DNA of 64,000 nt from Strongylocentrotus droebachiensis (lineage: Eukaryota; Echinodermata; Echinoidea; Camarodonta; Strongylocentrotidae), in NCBI GenBank assembly GCA_035222895.1, contig JAVYIG010001831.1, positions 62,001 to 126,000 of the forward strand, written 5' to 3'. The number at the start of each line of letters is the position of its first letter. Within the stretch, counting starts at the first letter, position 1. The position numbers and the translations under genes are program-made. Shown in pieces: positions 43,690 through 54,776 of the stretch. Below the pieces are notes generated by a model. The model saw only the letters and a list, made by a program, of their open reading frames with translations, had not been told where the DNA came from and searched no databases.

Positions 43690-43928
43690 TCTCTTATTTT
43701 GATCTTATTTTGTTATACCCAGGGTAGCCACATGATACTGCTCTACCCTAGGGCCTTGCGGTTATTAATACCCCAGTGATTTCCAAGTACCCATTTACAC
43801 CTGGGTAGAGAGTGGTACATGTGGATTAATGTCTTGCATAAATGCGTTAGTGCCGGGCTGGTATTCTAACCCTCAACCCTAGAATTGAGAGTCCAGTGAA
43901 CGAACCACTATACCATGACACCTTCACA
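43690..43928. repeat. Dispersed repeat copy (ACCCATTTACACCTGGGTAGAG family)
   Basis: GTACCCATTTACACCTGGGT and surrounding sequence match the segment at 59970-60112 (GTACCCATTTAACACTTGGG). Both end in an ACCACTAYACCATGACACC or ACCACTAGACTACGA-like border. It is likely the 5' body of the same retroelement family whose tails are seen elsewhere. Non-coding. Confidence 0.6.
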
Positions 43929-44529
43929 ACATAATTCGTCAAAAATATGTTATTTTTTGTAGTTTTCACTTTATCGAATCTTGTAAATATGTGGTTCTCA
44001 TGATTTGTTTTAATAAAATATACAAAGAAAAAAAATGTTATAAGGTTATTTTTTATTATCTTTCATGGAACAGGTTTTTTTTTTAAAGATTGAAGTTATC
44101 TGAAGGTGTGGGCATCAATCATTTAGGCTTATTGGAAAAGGTGTCTCACAAATCTAATGGTGTCACAAAATATGTGTGAGATTATAAACGAACGTATGAA
44201 GCTCAGTCTCTTGCACCTGTGTCACTTATGAAAATATTATTTGTATTTGATAGAAAGGGGAGGGATACCGTTTTAATCAGTGTCTATCCAATATATTTTA
44301 TATTTAACATCGACTAAGTGTCACATTTAAGAATAATAACCCCCGAAAATTGTGTCAAACTAATTTCAGCTCGTCGTTAATTATAGAGGGCAGAGTAACA
44401 CGAGAACGGACAGGTAATTTTAAGCACAGCTCTTGAACCTGCTTGCAACCACTAGAGGGGAGAAAACACTGGCACAATATTTGAACAAGCACACGCCAAT
44501 CATCACGAATATGGATATTACATTTTCAT

Positions 44530-44600
44530 CTCTACCATATATATATATATACACCCCGACTTTTCCCGCGCTCGGCTGCGAAAAGGCGCCAAAATATCCG
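44530..44600. promoter_or_regulatory. TATA-like tract next to two E2F-type motifs (speculative)
   Basis: CCATATATATATATATACACC (44536-44555) is followed by TTTTCCCGCG (44561-44570) and GGCGCCAAAA (44585-44594), which match the E2F consensus in opposite orientations. No gene start was recognised downstream, so this is a motif observation only. Confidence 0.2.
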
Positions 44601-46310
44601 TGCGCATACAGTACTTTGCTCACCCCAGCGAATATGCATCCGATATTCATACTTGACGGATTTTACCAGTCATGCATGCTCAATATGAATTAATGGGGGT
44701 AATGAGGGCTCGGCAAGGCTTGGGCTCAGTTGGCAGGTATATTTCGGAGTGGAATCTAACGGATTTGCCTTAATCAGACAATACTCGATGTTGCAGACGG
44801 TTGGTGGATATTCGAACTCCCTTTTTTGGTTTAAAGATCGGTCTCTACTTCTGGGCTAAGGATTCAAGGGCTCTGTTTAAACATCTCAAATTCTAAATAA
44901 GCATATCTGAAGACCGGGTCGATATTTTCAGCTCTAATTCTTCCCGTTGCATCGTGGAGTGCTTGGTGATTGTGTGTATTTATAGCGCCTCAGCTGTTTC
45001 TTGCTTGTGCAAACGACAAGTGTCAGCGTCAACCCTTTTTTCCCGCCACCGTTATTATTTATTCTCCACCTGTAGGGAATCTGTGAGTATATTAAACACG
45101 TGTTTTTGTTCACACCCTGGCATGTTGATAATATATTATATAGATGTATTGCTGAGTCTGTATCTCTGGCAATCGTGAGGAACAGCTTTCAACATAGTAA
45201 TGGTGACAGAAAATGACATCAATCAATAATATATCGCTTTTAATACACAGTCATGTCGCCTTCAACCTGACAGGGTCATAAGGCATTTAATATGCATGCG
45301 ATATACGACAGATATATAGAGAAAGGAGCGTATGTTATTAACAGTACTTATTGAATAACCATGAATAGAATTACACCAGAGAAATATGAGTACCTGCATT
45401 ATATTTTACTGTGGTGTGTGGCATTAAATTAATGTAAGTCATGACAAAAGATTTCCATAACGTATGGTTTCAATTAAATTGGTAACTACCAAAATCCTGC
45501 TAGTCATTGAAATTTATATGTGGCCATGATCACCAGGTTTAACTAATGTTACCTGTCATTTTAACCAAATGAAAATTCTAAATAAAATTGAAAGCTGACT
45601 TTAAGGAAATTTGGCTATCAGAATACAAAACAGACTTTAAAAAACACATTGAGTGCCGAGGTGAGTAAGAATGTGCTGTTTAGTTAAACCAGGGTTAAGG
45701 GTTGAGTTGAACCTGCTCTCAGAATGCGGCCTTTCTGTTTCCATTTCTGGTGATATAAATTTAGCGATTCGGTATCACCCAAATAAGTGGCTAATTTGGA
45801 TGAGTTATGTTGTATCGTAAAAAGAATAACTTTAAAGAGTTAAACATTTTAAAAATAATTCTTATATCCGTAAAAGAGCCATCAACTTCATTAACATGCT
45901 AAAAAAATGAGAAGGACTGCAAACGTGTCAAAGTGAAGCATTGTATTATGGATGGAATTATGCCGACTGTAACACAGGTGTTTTCTTGCAAGTGATACTT
46001 TTTTCTGATTGTGCATTTTATCTAGAATGGAACGCTTGATGTGAACGTCACTACCAATATTTCATTTTAAACATGTAAATGTTCTCATATTACAATTCAA
46101 ATGACGAAATTCATTTGTGTTCACTTCAGTTGGCAGCTGACATTCCTATTCCAGTATGCCACACTTTTAAAACCATTAATCTTGTGAAATGGTTATGGCC
46201 GAGTCATCCGACGGTTGCTATACGAGTCCCATACTTGAGGCTGTAATACGAGAGTGGTTTCTCGTTCAATTGAGACGGCAATGGGCCTCTTGACATAGAA
46301 AGCACACATT

Positions 46311-46800
46311 TATCATGTTTAGGACGAATTTAGCCGAAGAGATCGTCTCCTAAAGGACGTTTCTACTTCTCCTCCTCTCCCACTGCTATCGGGGTGTTGG
46401 TTGCTATGGCCTCCCGGGGATGCATTCCGCCTCTTTCTCCTTCTCTTCCTTAATAGCCCAGTCACAATAATAACCAAATCGACTCCTAAATGACCGATAA
46501 CCGACAGCATCTAAGCCTTTCGGGGGTCGGGTTGGGAGGGTTAATACAATGTCTTGTTCAGTCTATGATCGGTCCGGTCTCCGTCTTGTCTGTGTGTGGC
46601 TTGGGTGTTTATATCATGTTTAGGAATTAAATAAGCTTAAAAGCTCGAATACAGAACGACGTGTCTACTGCTCCTCCTCTCCCATTGCTATCGGGATGTT
46701 GGTTGCTATGGCCTCCCCGCGATGCATTCCTCTCTTCCTCCATCTTCTCCTTAATACCCCAGTCATATTACCCAGGCAACTTCAAAACATCCGCTGTCGA
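46311..46800. repeat. Tandem duplication (spacing about 300 bp) flanking the minisatellite
   Basis: TATCATGTTTAGGA occurs at about 46312 and 46613. Each is followed by CTCCTCCTCTCCCAYTGCTA, then TCGGGRTGTTGGTTGCTATGGCCTCC, GATGCATTCC, TCTTCTCCTTAATA and CCCAGTCA. The second copy leads straight into the 11-bp array. Confidence 0.88.
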
Positions 46801-46840
46801 CACTATCTTCACCATTTGGGGATAATGTCATATTCCGTTC

Positions 46841-47528
46841 GGTTTGTTGTCGGTCTGTTGTCGGTCTGTTGTCGGTCTGTTGCCGGTCTGTTGCCGTTCT
46901 GTTGTCGGTCTGTTGCCGGTCTGTCGCCGGTCTGTTGCCGTTCTGTTGTCGGTCTGTTGCCGGTCTGTTGCCGGTCTGTTGCCGGTTTGTTGTCGGTCCG
47001 TTGCCGGTCTGTTACCGGTCTGTTGCCGGTCTGTTGCCGGTCTGTTGCCGGTCTGTTGCCGGTTTGTTGTCAGTCTGTTGCCGGTCTGTCGCCGGTCTGT
47101 TGCCGTTCTGTCGCCGGTCTGTTGCCGGTCTGTCGCCGGTCTGTTGCCGTTCTGTTGTCGGTCTGTTGCCGTTCTGTTGCCGATCTGTTGCCGGTCTGTT
47201 GCCGGTCTGTTGCCGGTTTGTTGTCGGTCTGTCGCCGGTCTGTTGCCGTTCTGTCTCCGGTCTGTTGGCGGTCTGTCGCCGGTCTGTTGCCGTTCTGTTG
47301 TCGGTCTGTTGCCGTTCTGTCGCCGGTCTGTTGCCGTTCTGTTGTCGGTCTGTTGCCGGTCTGTCGCCGGTCTGTTGCCGTTCTGTCGCCGGTCTGTTGC
47401 CGGTCTGTCGCCGGTCTGTTGCCGTTCTGTTGTCGGTCTGTTGCCGGTCTGTTGTCGATCTGTTGCCGGTCTGTTGTCGGTCTTTTGCCGTTCTGTTGCC
47501 GGTCTGTTACCGGTCTGTTGCCGGTCTG
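46841..47528. repeat. 11-bp minisatellite (TTGCCGGTCTG)n, about 62 copies
   Basis: The array consists of about 62 copies of TTGCCGGTCTG and a few variants: TTGTCGGTCTG, TCGCCGGTCTG and TTGCCGTTCTG. The + strand contains almost no A, so no stop codon can form. Three forward ORFs (up to 289 codons, reading repeats of CCRSVAGLLPV) and a minus-strand ORF (TDRQQNGNRPA-like) result. Because 11 is not a multiple of 3, every frame carries the same 11-residue repeat. These are not considered genes. Confidence 0.97.
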
Positions 47529-48779
47529 TAATATCGGTCGCATTGGTGTGACCGGGGTATTGTGACGTCTAGACAATCATCGAAGTGGATTTTTTTCTTC
47601 TTCTCTCCAGCTTTTCCCATCATCGCCGATTTTCTTTTATCATGATGGAGATCAAATGCGAGGCTCACTTTGTATCATAACACAATAGAGCTCTTTGCTG
47701 ATAGATGATCGTTTGAACATCCTAACGAGCTGACGATCAGGAGAGAAGCAATTCCATTAAGGCGGGAATGGGGTGAGCTGTGATAGTGCCCTTTACTCTC
47801 ACACCCCTCTTTTGTTATCTTCATTAAAGCTGTGACGCGGTCTCTGTTGAAAGTTGTTAAAATGTTCTTTTATTGATTACATTTTAGAACACTTTGTTTT
47901 TATAGCCGCTACCCCGCCCCAATTTTCGTTGTCTTTTGAACTACAAATTAAAAGAGTAGACGAATTTATGGAACAAAAATTCTTAAATTGCGTTTCATTA
48001 ATATTACCCCCAAAGATTTCCACGAGAAAACCATAAAACCTTTGTATCTCTTTCTAGCTTTCTCCCCTCTCCCCCTCCCTCTCTCTCTCTCTCTCTTCCT
48101 TAGACAATGCTTGATTTAATACACAATGAATATTCAACCTGTTTTTGCGATGCTGAAAGGGAAAATGAATAGAACTAGAAATGAAAAAAAAAAGTGTTGC
48201 ACATTCGAAGTACATTCTCAACGTCTCATATTGCGTCAGATCATTGTATTAAAAAACCTTATCATGGCCAAGTCATACGGACAGCCACAAAAGATAATAC
48301 TCCGTCGTCAAGAACCTTCATATAAAATTGTTTCTCACAGTTAAAAATGTATTAAACAAACTGTTGTCTAGAATCTGGAAATTCAATTCTCGAATCAAAA
48401 CAATTTTTTCAGCTTATTTCATATCACATCTCAACGTCTGATTTATCCAGGAAAAATTTCCTCCCAGCAGACTCCTTGTACTGTCCGTGCATTTCAGAAT
48501 AATCGCTCAATTTGCCCCCAAATTGACTGGCCTACTTTTCGCAGCAAACAATTTACATTGGGAAATACAGAAAAGAGGAATTGCTAACTCATCCAAAATC
48601 CAAAACTTCAGGAGTTCATTCGAGGAAACTGATCTTTTCTCCTAGAGCAGTCTTTGTTTTATTATCCAGAAATGAAGTCCAACGAACTTTTTATTATAGT
48701 TTAAGAGCTGAGGACCCTCTGGCGGTTTTCATATTAATTTCTTATCATGTCTACCACATTGCTTATATAGTGATTTTCC
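47529..48779. other. Non-coding stretch after the minisatellite
   Basis: AT-rich, with a short (CT)n block near 48075-48098. No gene recognised; the ORFs of 60-72 codons lack support. Confidence 0.45.
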
Positions 48780-49320
48780 AGAAGCAGAATTGCCTTTGAA
48801 GCAATTTAAAATCGATAGTCTAATGCAGTTTTTATAACGTATATTCCTGTTCATCACAATGCTTTAATCATTCCCTTAAACAAAGGTAGAAATACCTTTG
48901 AAGTTTTCTGTTCAGTCGATGGTCTGATCCAGTTTTCTAATTTTTTGATCATGTTTATCACAATGCTCTAAAACGCATTTTAATCTAAAAAATAGTTGCC
49001 ATTGAAGCAAATGCTGTTTTTTATTATTCTGATGACGTTCATGATGATGATTATTATAGACATTTGCTAAAACAGAGAAAATAATGGCTTTTAAAGATTT
49101 TTCAATAGACGGCCTGATGTAGTTTTCATATCATTTGGTCTCATTTATCACACTTATGCTAATAAATAACGCCACTTGACATGTAAAGCTTTTTATTCTT
49201 CAATCGATGTTCAAATGCAGTTTTGTTTTTCATGTTTATCGCAACGCTTAGAGGCACTTTCTAAAACATGGGATTAATCAATTGCCTTTGAAGAATTTTT
49301 CAATCGATGGTCGGAATTCG
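48780..49320. repeat. Old degenerate tandem array, about 5-6 units of 90-120 bp
   Basis: Variants of TTGCCTTTGAAGCAATTT, TCAATCGATGGTCTGATGCA, GTTTTCATA and TCATGTTTATCACAATGCT recur near 48788, 48892, 49000, 49090, 49195 and 49280. Strongly diverged and non-coding. Confidence 0.7.
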
Positions 49321-49921
49321 GATCAAAATCCGAAGCCGGTCATTTCGTCACCTTTCCTGTTTGCACAACTTCATATAATGATCAGAGATTGGTGACGTAG
49401 AAGAATATTTCCCCAAAGTACATTGCCTGATCAATTTCCTCTCGATGTTTGCTCAACCTATGAAATAAGCCCATTCTTTCTATCTCCGTCTCTCCATCTC
49501 TTCTCCTATCATATTCCCCCTCTCTGTCTCCCTCTCAGGCAACCAACCTCACTCTCTCACTCTCAATTTCCACCGTTTTCATTTTCTCCCGAGATTAAAC
49601 AGAACCATTGATATCCGAGACCAATAAACGGTGAAAAAATGCCAACAGTTTTCCCATTCAGCTGACTGGTTGATTCATGAGGCGTGAAAGCGATGAATAA
49701 ACTCACTTGAAATCAAACGAGCCAAACAAAAAAGAAGAATGAAAAAAAAAGCGCCCCGCTGGGAGTATAATCGGCCAATACTTTCCTCATCAAATCCATC
49801 CCAGAGCCTGAATAAGCACACAGATGATGTGGTTATTCTACCACTTTGTTTGATTTTTAAAAGCTAATCAACTTTTGATTATCTAGTCAGTAAACATAAA
49901 TGTGTGAATTCGGAGAAATAT

Positions 49922-50189
49922 GCCTCAGTCACACCGCCAAACCGGGGGCCCGTTTCACAAAACTTGTCATCGGTGACAAATGACAGTCTTTGTTATAAGC
50001 TACTGAAATCCTTGCTTCTGATTGGTTATCAGCTGATTTGTCACTAATTTTTGTCATTTGTCATTGACAAAAAAGGTTTTGTGAAACGGGTCCCAGACGA
50101 ACTCCAAAACCGACTTATGTTTTGCCATAGGGGTTTACCTTTATTTTTTGGGGTCGGTCTGCTATCGGTTTTGTCGGTGAGACTTGGGT
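49922..50189. mobile_element. Degenerate TGCCTCAGTCACACCG-type element interrupted by a second MITE
   Basis: The left tip TGCCTCAGTCACACCG matches the tip of the element at 38208. An imperfect inverted partner (CGGTTTTGTCGGTGAGACTTGGG) lies at about 50165-50188. The element at 49945-50094 sits inside it, giving a nested insertion. Confidence 0.55.
49945..50094. mobile_element. MITE with GGGNCCCGTTTCACAAAA ends, 150 bp
   Basis: The left end GGGGCCCGTTTCACAAAACT and the right end (reverse complement) GGGACCCGTTTCACAAAACC are inverted. The TTGTCA and TGACAA motifs are repeated inside (GTGACAAATGACAG against TTTGTCATTTGTCATTGACAA). No ORF. Confidence 0.85.
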
Positions 50190-50725
50190 ATAATATTTCA
50201 CAATCATAACTTTCGAGCTCAAAAAATCAAATTTAGGCTGCTAGTTGACTCAACCGTATCTTAACGTGATAAAGATATTTTCTTTTCAGACGTGCTTTTT
50301 CCTGGAGGTAATTAAAAATCATTTAAACTGTGATCATTACATGCTGGCAATGCCCTTCTGAAATGGATCATCTTGACAGAATAATGTAGAAAGTGCTCCT
50401 TCCTCCTCTTATTTGGCGGAAGGTGGGGTATTTTTAAGAAGAAAAGGGAAAGTATTAGTAATCTTTCAATGCAAACAAGTATTATTATCGACCAAAGCAA
50501 TATTTTACTGAAAAATAAAATGTATCCTAAACATAATACATGTTTTAGAATAGGCTATCTACCACGTCTGAAATATAACTAACTAATTCCATCACCCCGT
50601 TAAAAGCAGGATCTAAAAACTCTAGATTTGATTATGTTTTGCAACACTATATTGTTTTCTTCTGCAGCAACATGTTTCAGTTTCTAATATAAGTCTTCAC
50701 CCTCATCCATTTTTGTTCTTTACAG

Positions 50726-50783
50726 AGAGCGGTCCAATACCGTGCCAGACGATCTTATGATGAGTAAAAGAAGGGAATATAAG
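50726..50783 (+). CDS. Candidate isolated internal exon (58 nt)
   Basis: A pyrimidine-rich acceptor (ttttgttctttacag, AG at 50724-50725) and a good donor (AAG|GTAAATA at 50784) bracket 58 nt. One frame is fully open: one base, then ERSNTVPDDLMMSKRREYK. The other two frames contain stops. The splice sites are the best seen outside the two confirmed genes, and the peptide is charged and not low-complexity. No partner exon was identified on either side and no family recognised, so it may be part of a gene with very long introns or a chance match. Confidence 0.3.
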
Positions 50784-50918
50784 GTAAATATTTATTTATA
50801 TTTTGTGGCACAATAATTGTATAAAAAAGGAGATACATTTTGAGGCAAAAAATCTGTAACTATCTCCACGTATATTGTGAATGCCTTTCAAATAATCATG
50901 GTATAACACCTTTTTGTT

Positions 50919-50937
50919 GGGGGGGGGGGGGGGGGGG
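50919..50937. repeat. Poly(G) run, 19 nt
   Basis: Nineteen consecutive G after TTTTTGTT, about 135 bp downstream of the candidate exon. Confidence 0.97.
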
Positions 50938-51030
50938 TCATGATCCATCGATGCGAACATTTGGGGTTTTGGGCGTCGAAATGCCCAATAACAGAATTCC
51001 GTGCCTTGTATAAGAGTATGAGAGGAATAC

Positions 51031-51032
<2 letters not shown>

Positions 51033-51068
<36 letters not shown>

Positions 51069-51108
51069 GGATTATATATATATATAAAGAGAGAGAGAGA
51101 GAGAGAGC
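51033..51108. repeat. (GA)n-(AT)n-(GA)n compound microsatellite
   Basis: GA repeats (about 51034-51068), a TATATATATATA block (about 51074-51086) and GA repeats again (to about 51108). Confidence 0.95.
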
Positions 51109-52765
51109 ATAATTAGAAAAGAGTCAAAGAGGAGATTTTTTTCATACTTACATAACATGATAACTGTTTTAGGACATACATTGAATAGCTAGTGGTGAAA
51201 GTTCTTTTCATGTTCGTGTCAATACATGTCCCCTGTTATAAAGAAACGTATCCATGTAAACCAGGCGGTGATATAAAGAGGTGTCTTTCACACCGAGACG
51301 TTATCACACTATTCTGGGTTAGCATGACATGAGACAGTCTTAAAATTGCGATACAAGTGTTGCGCTAACCTTTAGCGCCCGTATTCAGAAGATGAAAACG
51401 AGACTGGGATTAAAGCAGCCGCCCTGCACTCACACGTATTGAGACATGCACGACGCAATGTACCCGACAAAATAGTACAATGAACATGATTGTCTGCGAT
51501 GAAATCATGTGAATGTGTTTTCATGATGCAATTAAAAGATGAGCTATAACGCTGACAAAACAGAGCTTTCGGTGAAGGAATGGAGATTTGATGTTTTTTT
51601 TTATAAATGCTATGATATGGGTGATGAAATATGCAAGTTTTATTAATCCAACACATTCGTTTCGAATTGCAGCTCGAGTTTGCTCCAATTCGTGTATTAA
51701 GCTGGAACACCTAAGATTAAAAATAATGACCCAGATATGTTGTGTATATTTTATGATGTAGTTTGGTCTTCAGTGTTTTTAATACTAAGGTGAAGAAAAG
51801 ATACTCTGACAATCTAAGGCGAATGTTATTTGTTAATATCAACAACGTGATGATGATAACAATAATAATAAATACGTGAATTTATTCACTGATCATACCA
51901 ATACATATCGACATGCTGCATGTCTTTCGAAAATATTATACTCGGCTTTTGATGAGAATCTTTCCTCGGGTAAAAACTGATTTTACGAGATGTAATGGTT
52001 TACTGTCGTTTTCGTTTTCCAAAGGTTTACAACAGGGTTTTAAGAAATGTCTACACTCAAGCTGTTTTCATAGATTATTATCACTATCATAGCCATTGTA
52101 TTAGCTGTTTGCAGCAGCACTCTATGTGATGTGTGCATTTAATCATGGTATCTATCTAAGAATAACATCTGTGACGTGAACCCTACTCAAAAGGGATTAA
52201 ACTTCAAAATTCAATGAGTGCATGAGTGTATGATGCTATTGACTACTCAAGTTTACATAACAGGGAGATTGCGTTAAAGTCGATGGAACGGGGATGGATA
52301 TAATTATACAAAAATCTAACAAATACTAAGGTGTATTTACGAGCATTTGCATAACTTACATCATAATAATTCACTTTAATTTCTCACTTAACTCCACATG
52401 TGTTGTTAGAAGTAGTTAAAGACAGTTTAAGAGTCATTGGAAACGTCTCTCTGAGCTTTCCCACAATCACTCTTTTATTCCACCTTCTCTATCTACCTGT
52501 ACCATGTATTTTACTTTCATAAAATGATTAAAATTAAACCCTCTGGGTTAAACAGGCATACAGCATGTCAACTATATTGCTGCGGTATATACATTGAATA
52601 TGCGTAATAGTACAGGAAAAAGCTGCCTGTATGTGTTGTCTATAATGTGTGTTGTATCCCACAGCCGAACGGAGGTTCTTTAATTTAGATGGCTGTATTG
52701 AAAGCATTTCTTAATCGTCTTTCATCCTAGGTGCTGTTCCCTCTCATTTGATATGTCTGCCCACC
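51109..52765. other. AT-rich non-coding stretch
   Basis: No gene confirmed. A minus-strand ORF of 112 codons (51372-51710) has several Cys and His but no recognisable domain, and lies partly over a GCGCCCGTATTCAGAA motif that resembles MITE tips. Confidence 0.45.
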
Positions 52766-53031
52766 CAGTGGCGTGAGATGGGTCCAAACATTTAGGGGGG
52801 CACTAGCATCATTGGGGGCTTACTCGATGAAATACGAAATAGCAAGACCATTGATTGAGGGGGAGGGTGTGGAGGAAGGGGGCGTAACTAACGTTGTATG
52901 ATGCTCCTTTACGTTCCCTTCCCCCTCTCACTTTATCTCTTTATCGTTCCCCCTTTTCGTTTATCGTCAATCGATTGGGAGTGGGGGGGGGGAGGGCACG
53001 TGCCCCCTTTTACTCCGTAGCTACACCACCG
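52766..53031. mobile_element. Possible MITE with CAGTGGCGT / CTACACCACCG ends
   Basis: CAGTGGCGTGAGAT at 52766 is an imperfect inverse of GTAGCTACACCACCG at about 53017-53031. The interior is G-rich, with GGGCACGTGCCC (near 52994-53006) as a small palindrome. CAGTGGCGTAGC...GGGGGGCA-type borders are common in invertebrate repeats. The arms are short, so confidence is moderate. Confidence 0.45.
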
Positions 53032-54730
53032 TACCTGCTTGAAGACTTGAAGCGGAAAACCCACACTGAGAGCCAAATTGATCAATTGCTCCCCGCGGAC
53101 ATTGGTGGAAGAAAGAGCCAGACCTTGGGTTAGATTTCATGGGTCCAAGTTCCGATTATTTGCCCAAAATATGAGGTTTCGGGTGAATCATCAATTAGCA
53201 GATAATTGCAAGTGAAGGGCTCCATCGTAAAGATTGCTGAAGTCCATTGGCCAGAGAATCTATAATCAACACAGTATCAGTCATCATAAGTTTAAGATGT
53301 ATTAAAGGTTTCAGGCCTATACATTTTCGTATTAAGTATCGTGGTAGATTGTTTTTGCATGGATCTTTATGTTTTTTTAGCGTAGCATTTTGAATTTCAA
53401 GCAGGAACAAAGTACAGTAATCGTACCTTTGGAAAAGAGACAAATATGTATTTTCTTTGTGTAGGTTAAGTTGTAAAACCTTTGCATTTCTATAACTTGA
53501 AACTGGTAGTAATGCATGACAGTGTCACATGTTTTACTTTTGATATGTACATTCAAATAAATGAATAAAAAAATAAATAGCAGCGTGGTTTCACAAGCAT
53601 TTTCAGACACAAGAAACGTGTGAAATGAGCAAGTAATAAAAACTAAGATGCACCAGGCGACCTAAATCAATCTTAGCATTTTATGTCCATACATAATCGT
53701 GTATTTGTTTACATTCATCAGACGTTTAGTGAGACAATGTCGAGGAAATGAAATGAATATTATAAGCACGCATAACAATATCTAAGTTAGATATTAAAGT
53801 AGAATGTGTACAACCACAGGTGTCAATTTAGTACATGATTGCAGTAAATCCCCCCTTATTATCATTTTCGGATAAACACTAGTCAAATTTACAATTGTAT
53901 TTTTCTTTTGTTATCTGAAGCACACTTCAATCTGTCAATTTTCGACGGAACTCCAGACCTGGTGTTTCTATATTTAGCATGGGAATGATATTTCGAGGCT
54001 TGCCTAATGGTAACTAAAATGGCAATCATTGCTGAGATGAAATTGCCACCAGCAATGATCTGTATGAATGTCAAAGTGATTAACAACCTTTATGCTTCCA
54101 TTTAGCTGATAATAATGTTATTGTCCCGGCAAAATGGAAAGTAATTTTCGAAATGGACCTGGTTATATTTAATGCAAAGTGTGGTAGAAGGTTGTCCATA
54201 CAAAGTGGTCATGATAGCAATTTTAAAACGGCCGTCATTACAAATTAGGCTTTGCTACTTTAATGGAAAGAAGAAATAAATTGATATCCGTTTCACATAG
54301 TGTTTTTTATAATTATATTGGTCTTGTATTCCTCTCTGATTACTGGGTATGCGAATGAGAGACGAAACGATTGATTAAGCGATACCGATATCTACGTTAG
54401 ATGTTGAACTATTATCGTATAGTAAAATTTCCATTGGTCTCTTTATGTTCTTGAACGATGTAGACATATTTATGATATTACAATGTATTACAATTGTTTA
54501 GACTTAATACCACGGAATTTCACTTCAAACATAGATAACTAACAATGCTTTGTATGCTTTGCCAAGGTCAGTGGTGAACACAGATCAAGAAAATATCACT
54601 AGAATGTTAAATATTAATGAGAAATAAGTAAGAAAATATATATATATACATCTATGTAAACGTGATTATTAACCCCATTTAGAAAATAGTCGGCTAGCTG
54701 TATACCTTTCTTCCAACCATTCCAGTCTCA

Positions 54731-54776
<46 letters not shown>

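Noticed and set aside
45535-45725. Possible MITE with GGTTTAACTAA / TTAGTTAAACC motifs
   Set aside because: Only about 12 bp are convincingly inverted, and the outer GAATGCGGCC tip has no visible partner on the left.
46696-47576. Long ORFs (up to 289 codons) on both strands
   Set aside because: They are read through the 11-bp minisatellite, which cannot form stop codons; the same 11-residue repeat appears in every frame.
51372-51710. A Cys/His-containing minus-strand ORF of 112 codons
   Set aside because: Spacing of Cys and His fits no zinc-finger pattern I recognise, and no splice or conservation evidence is available.
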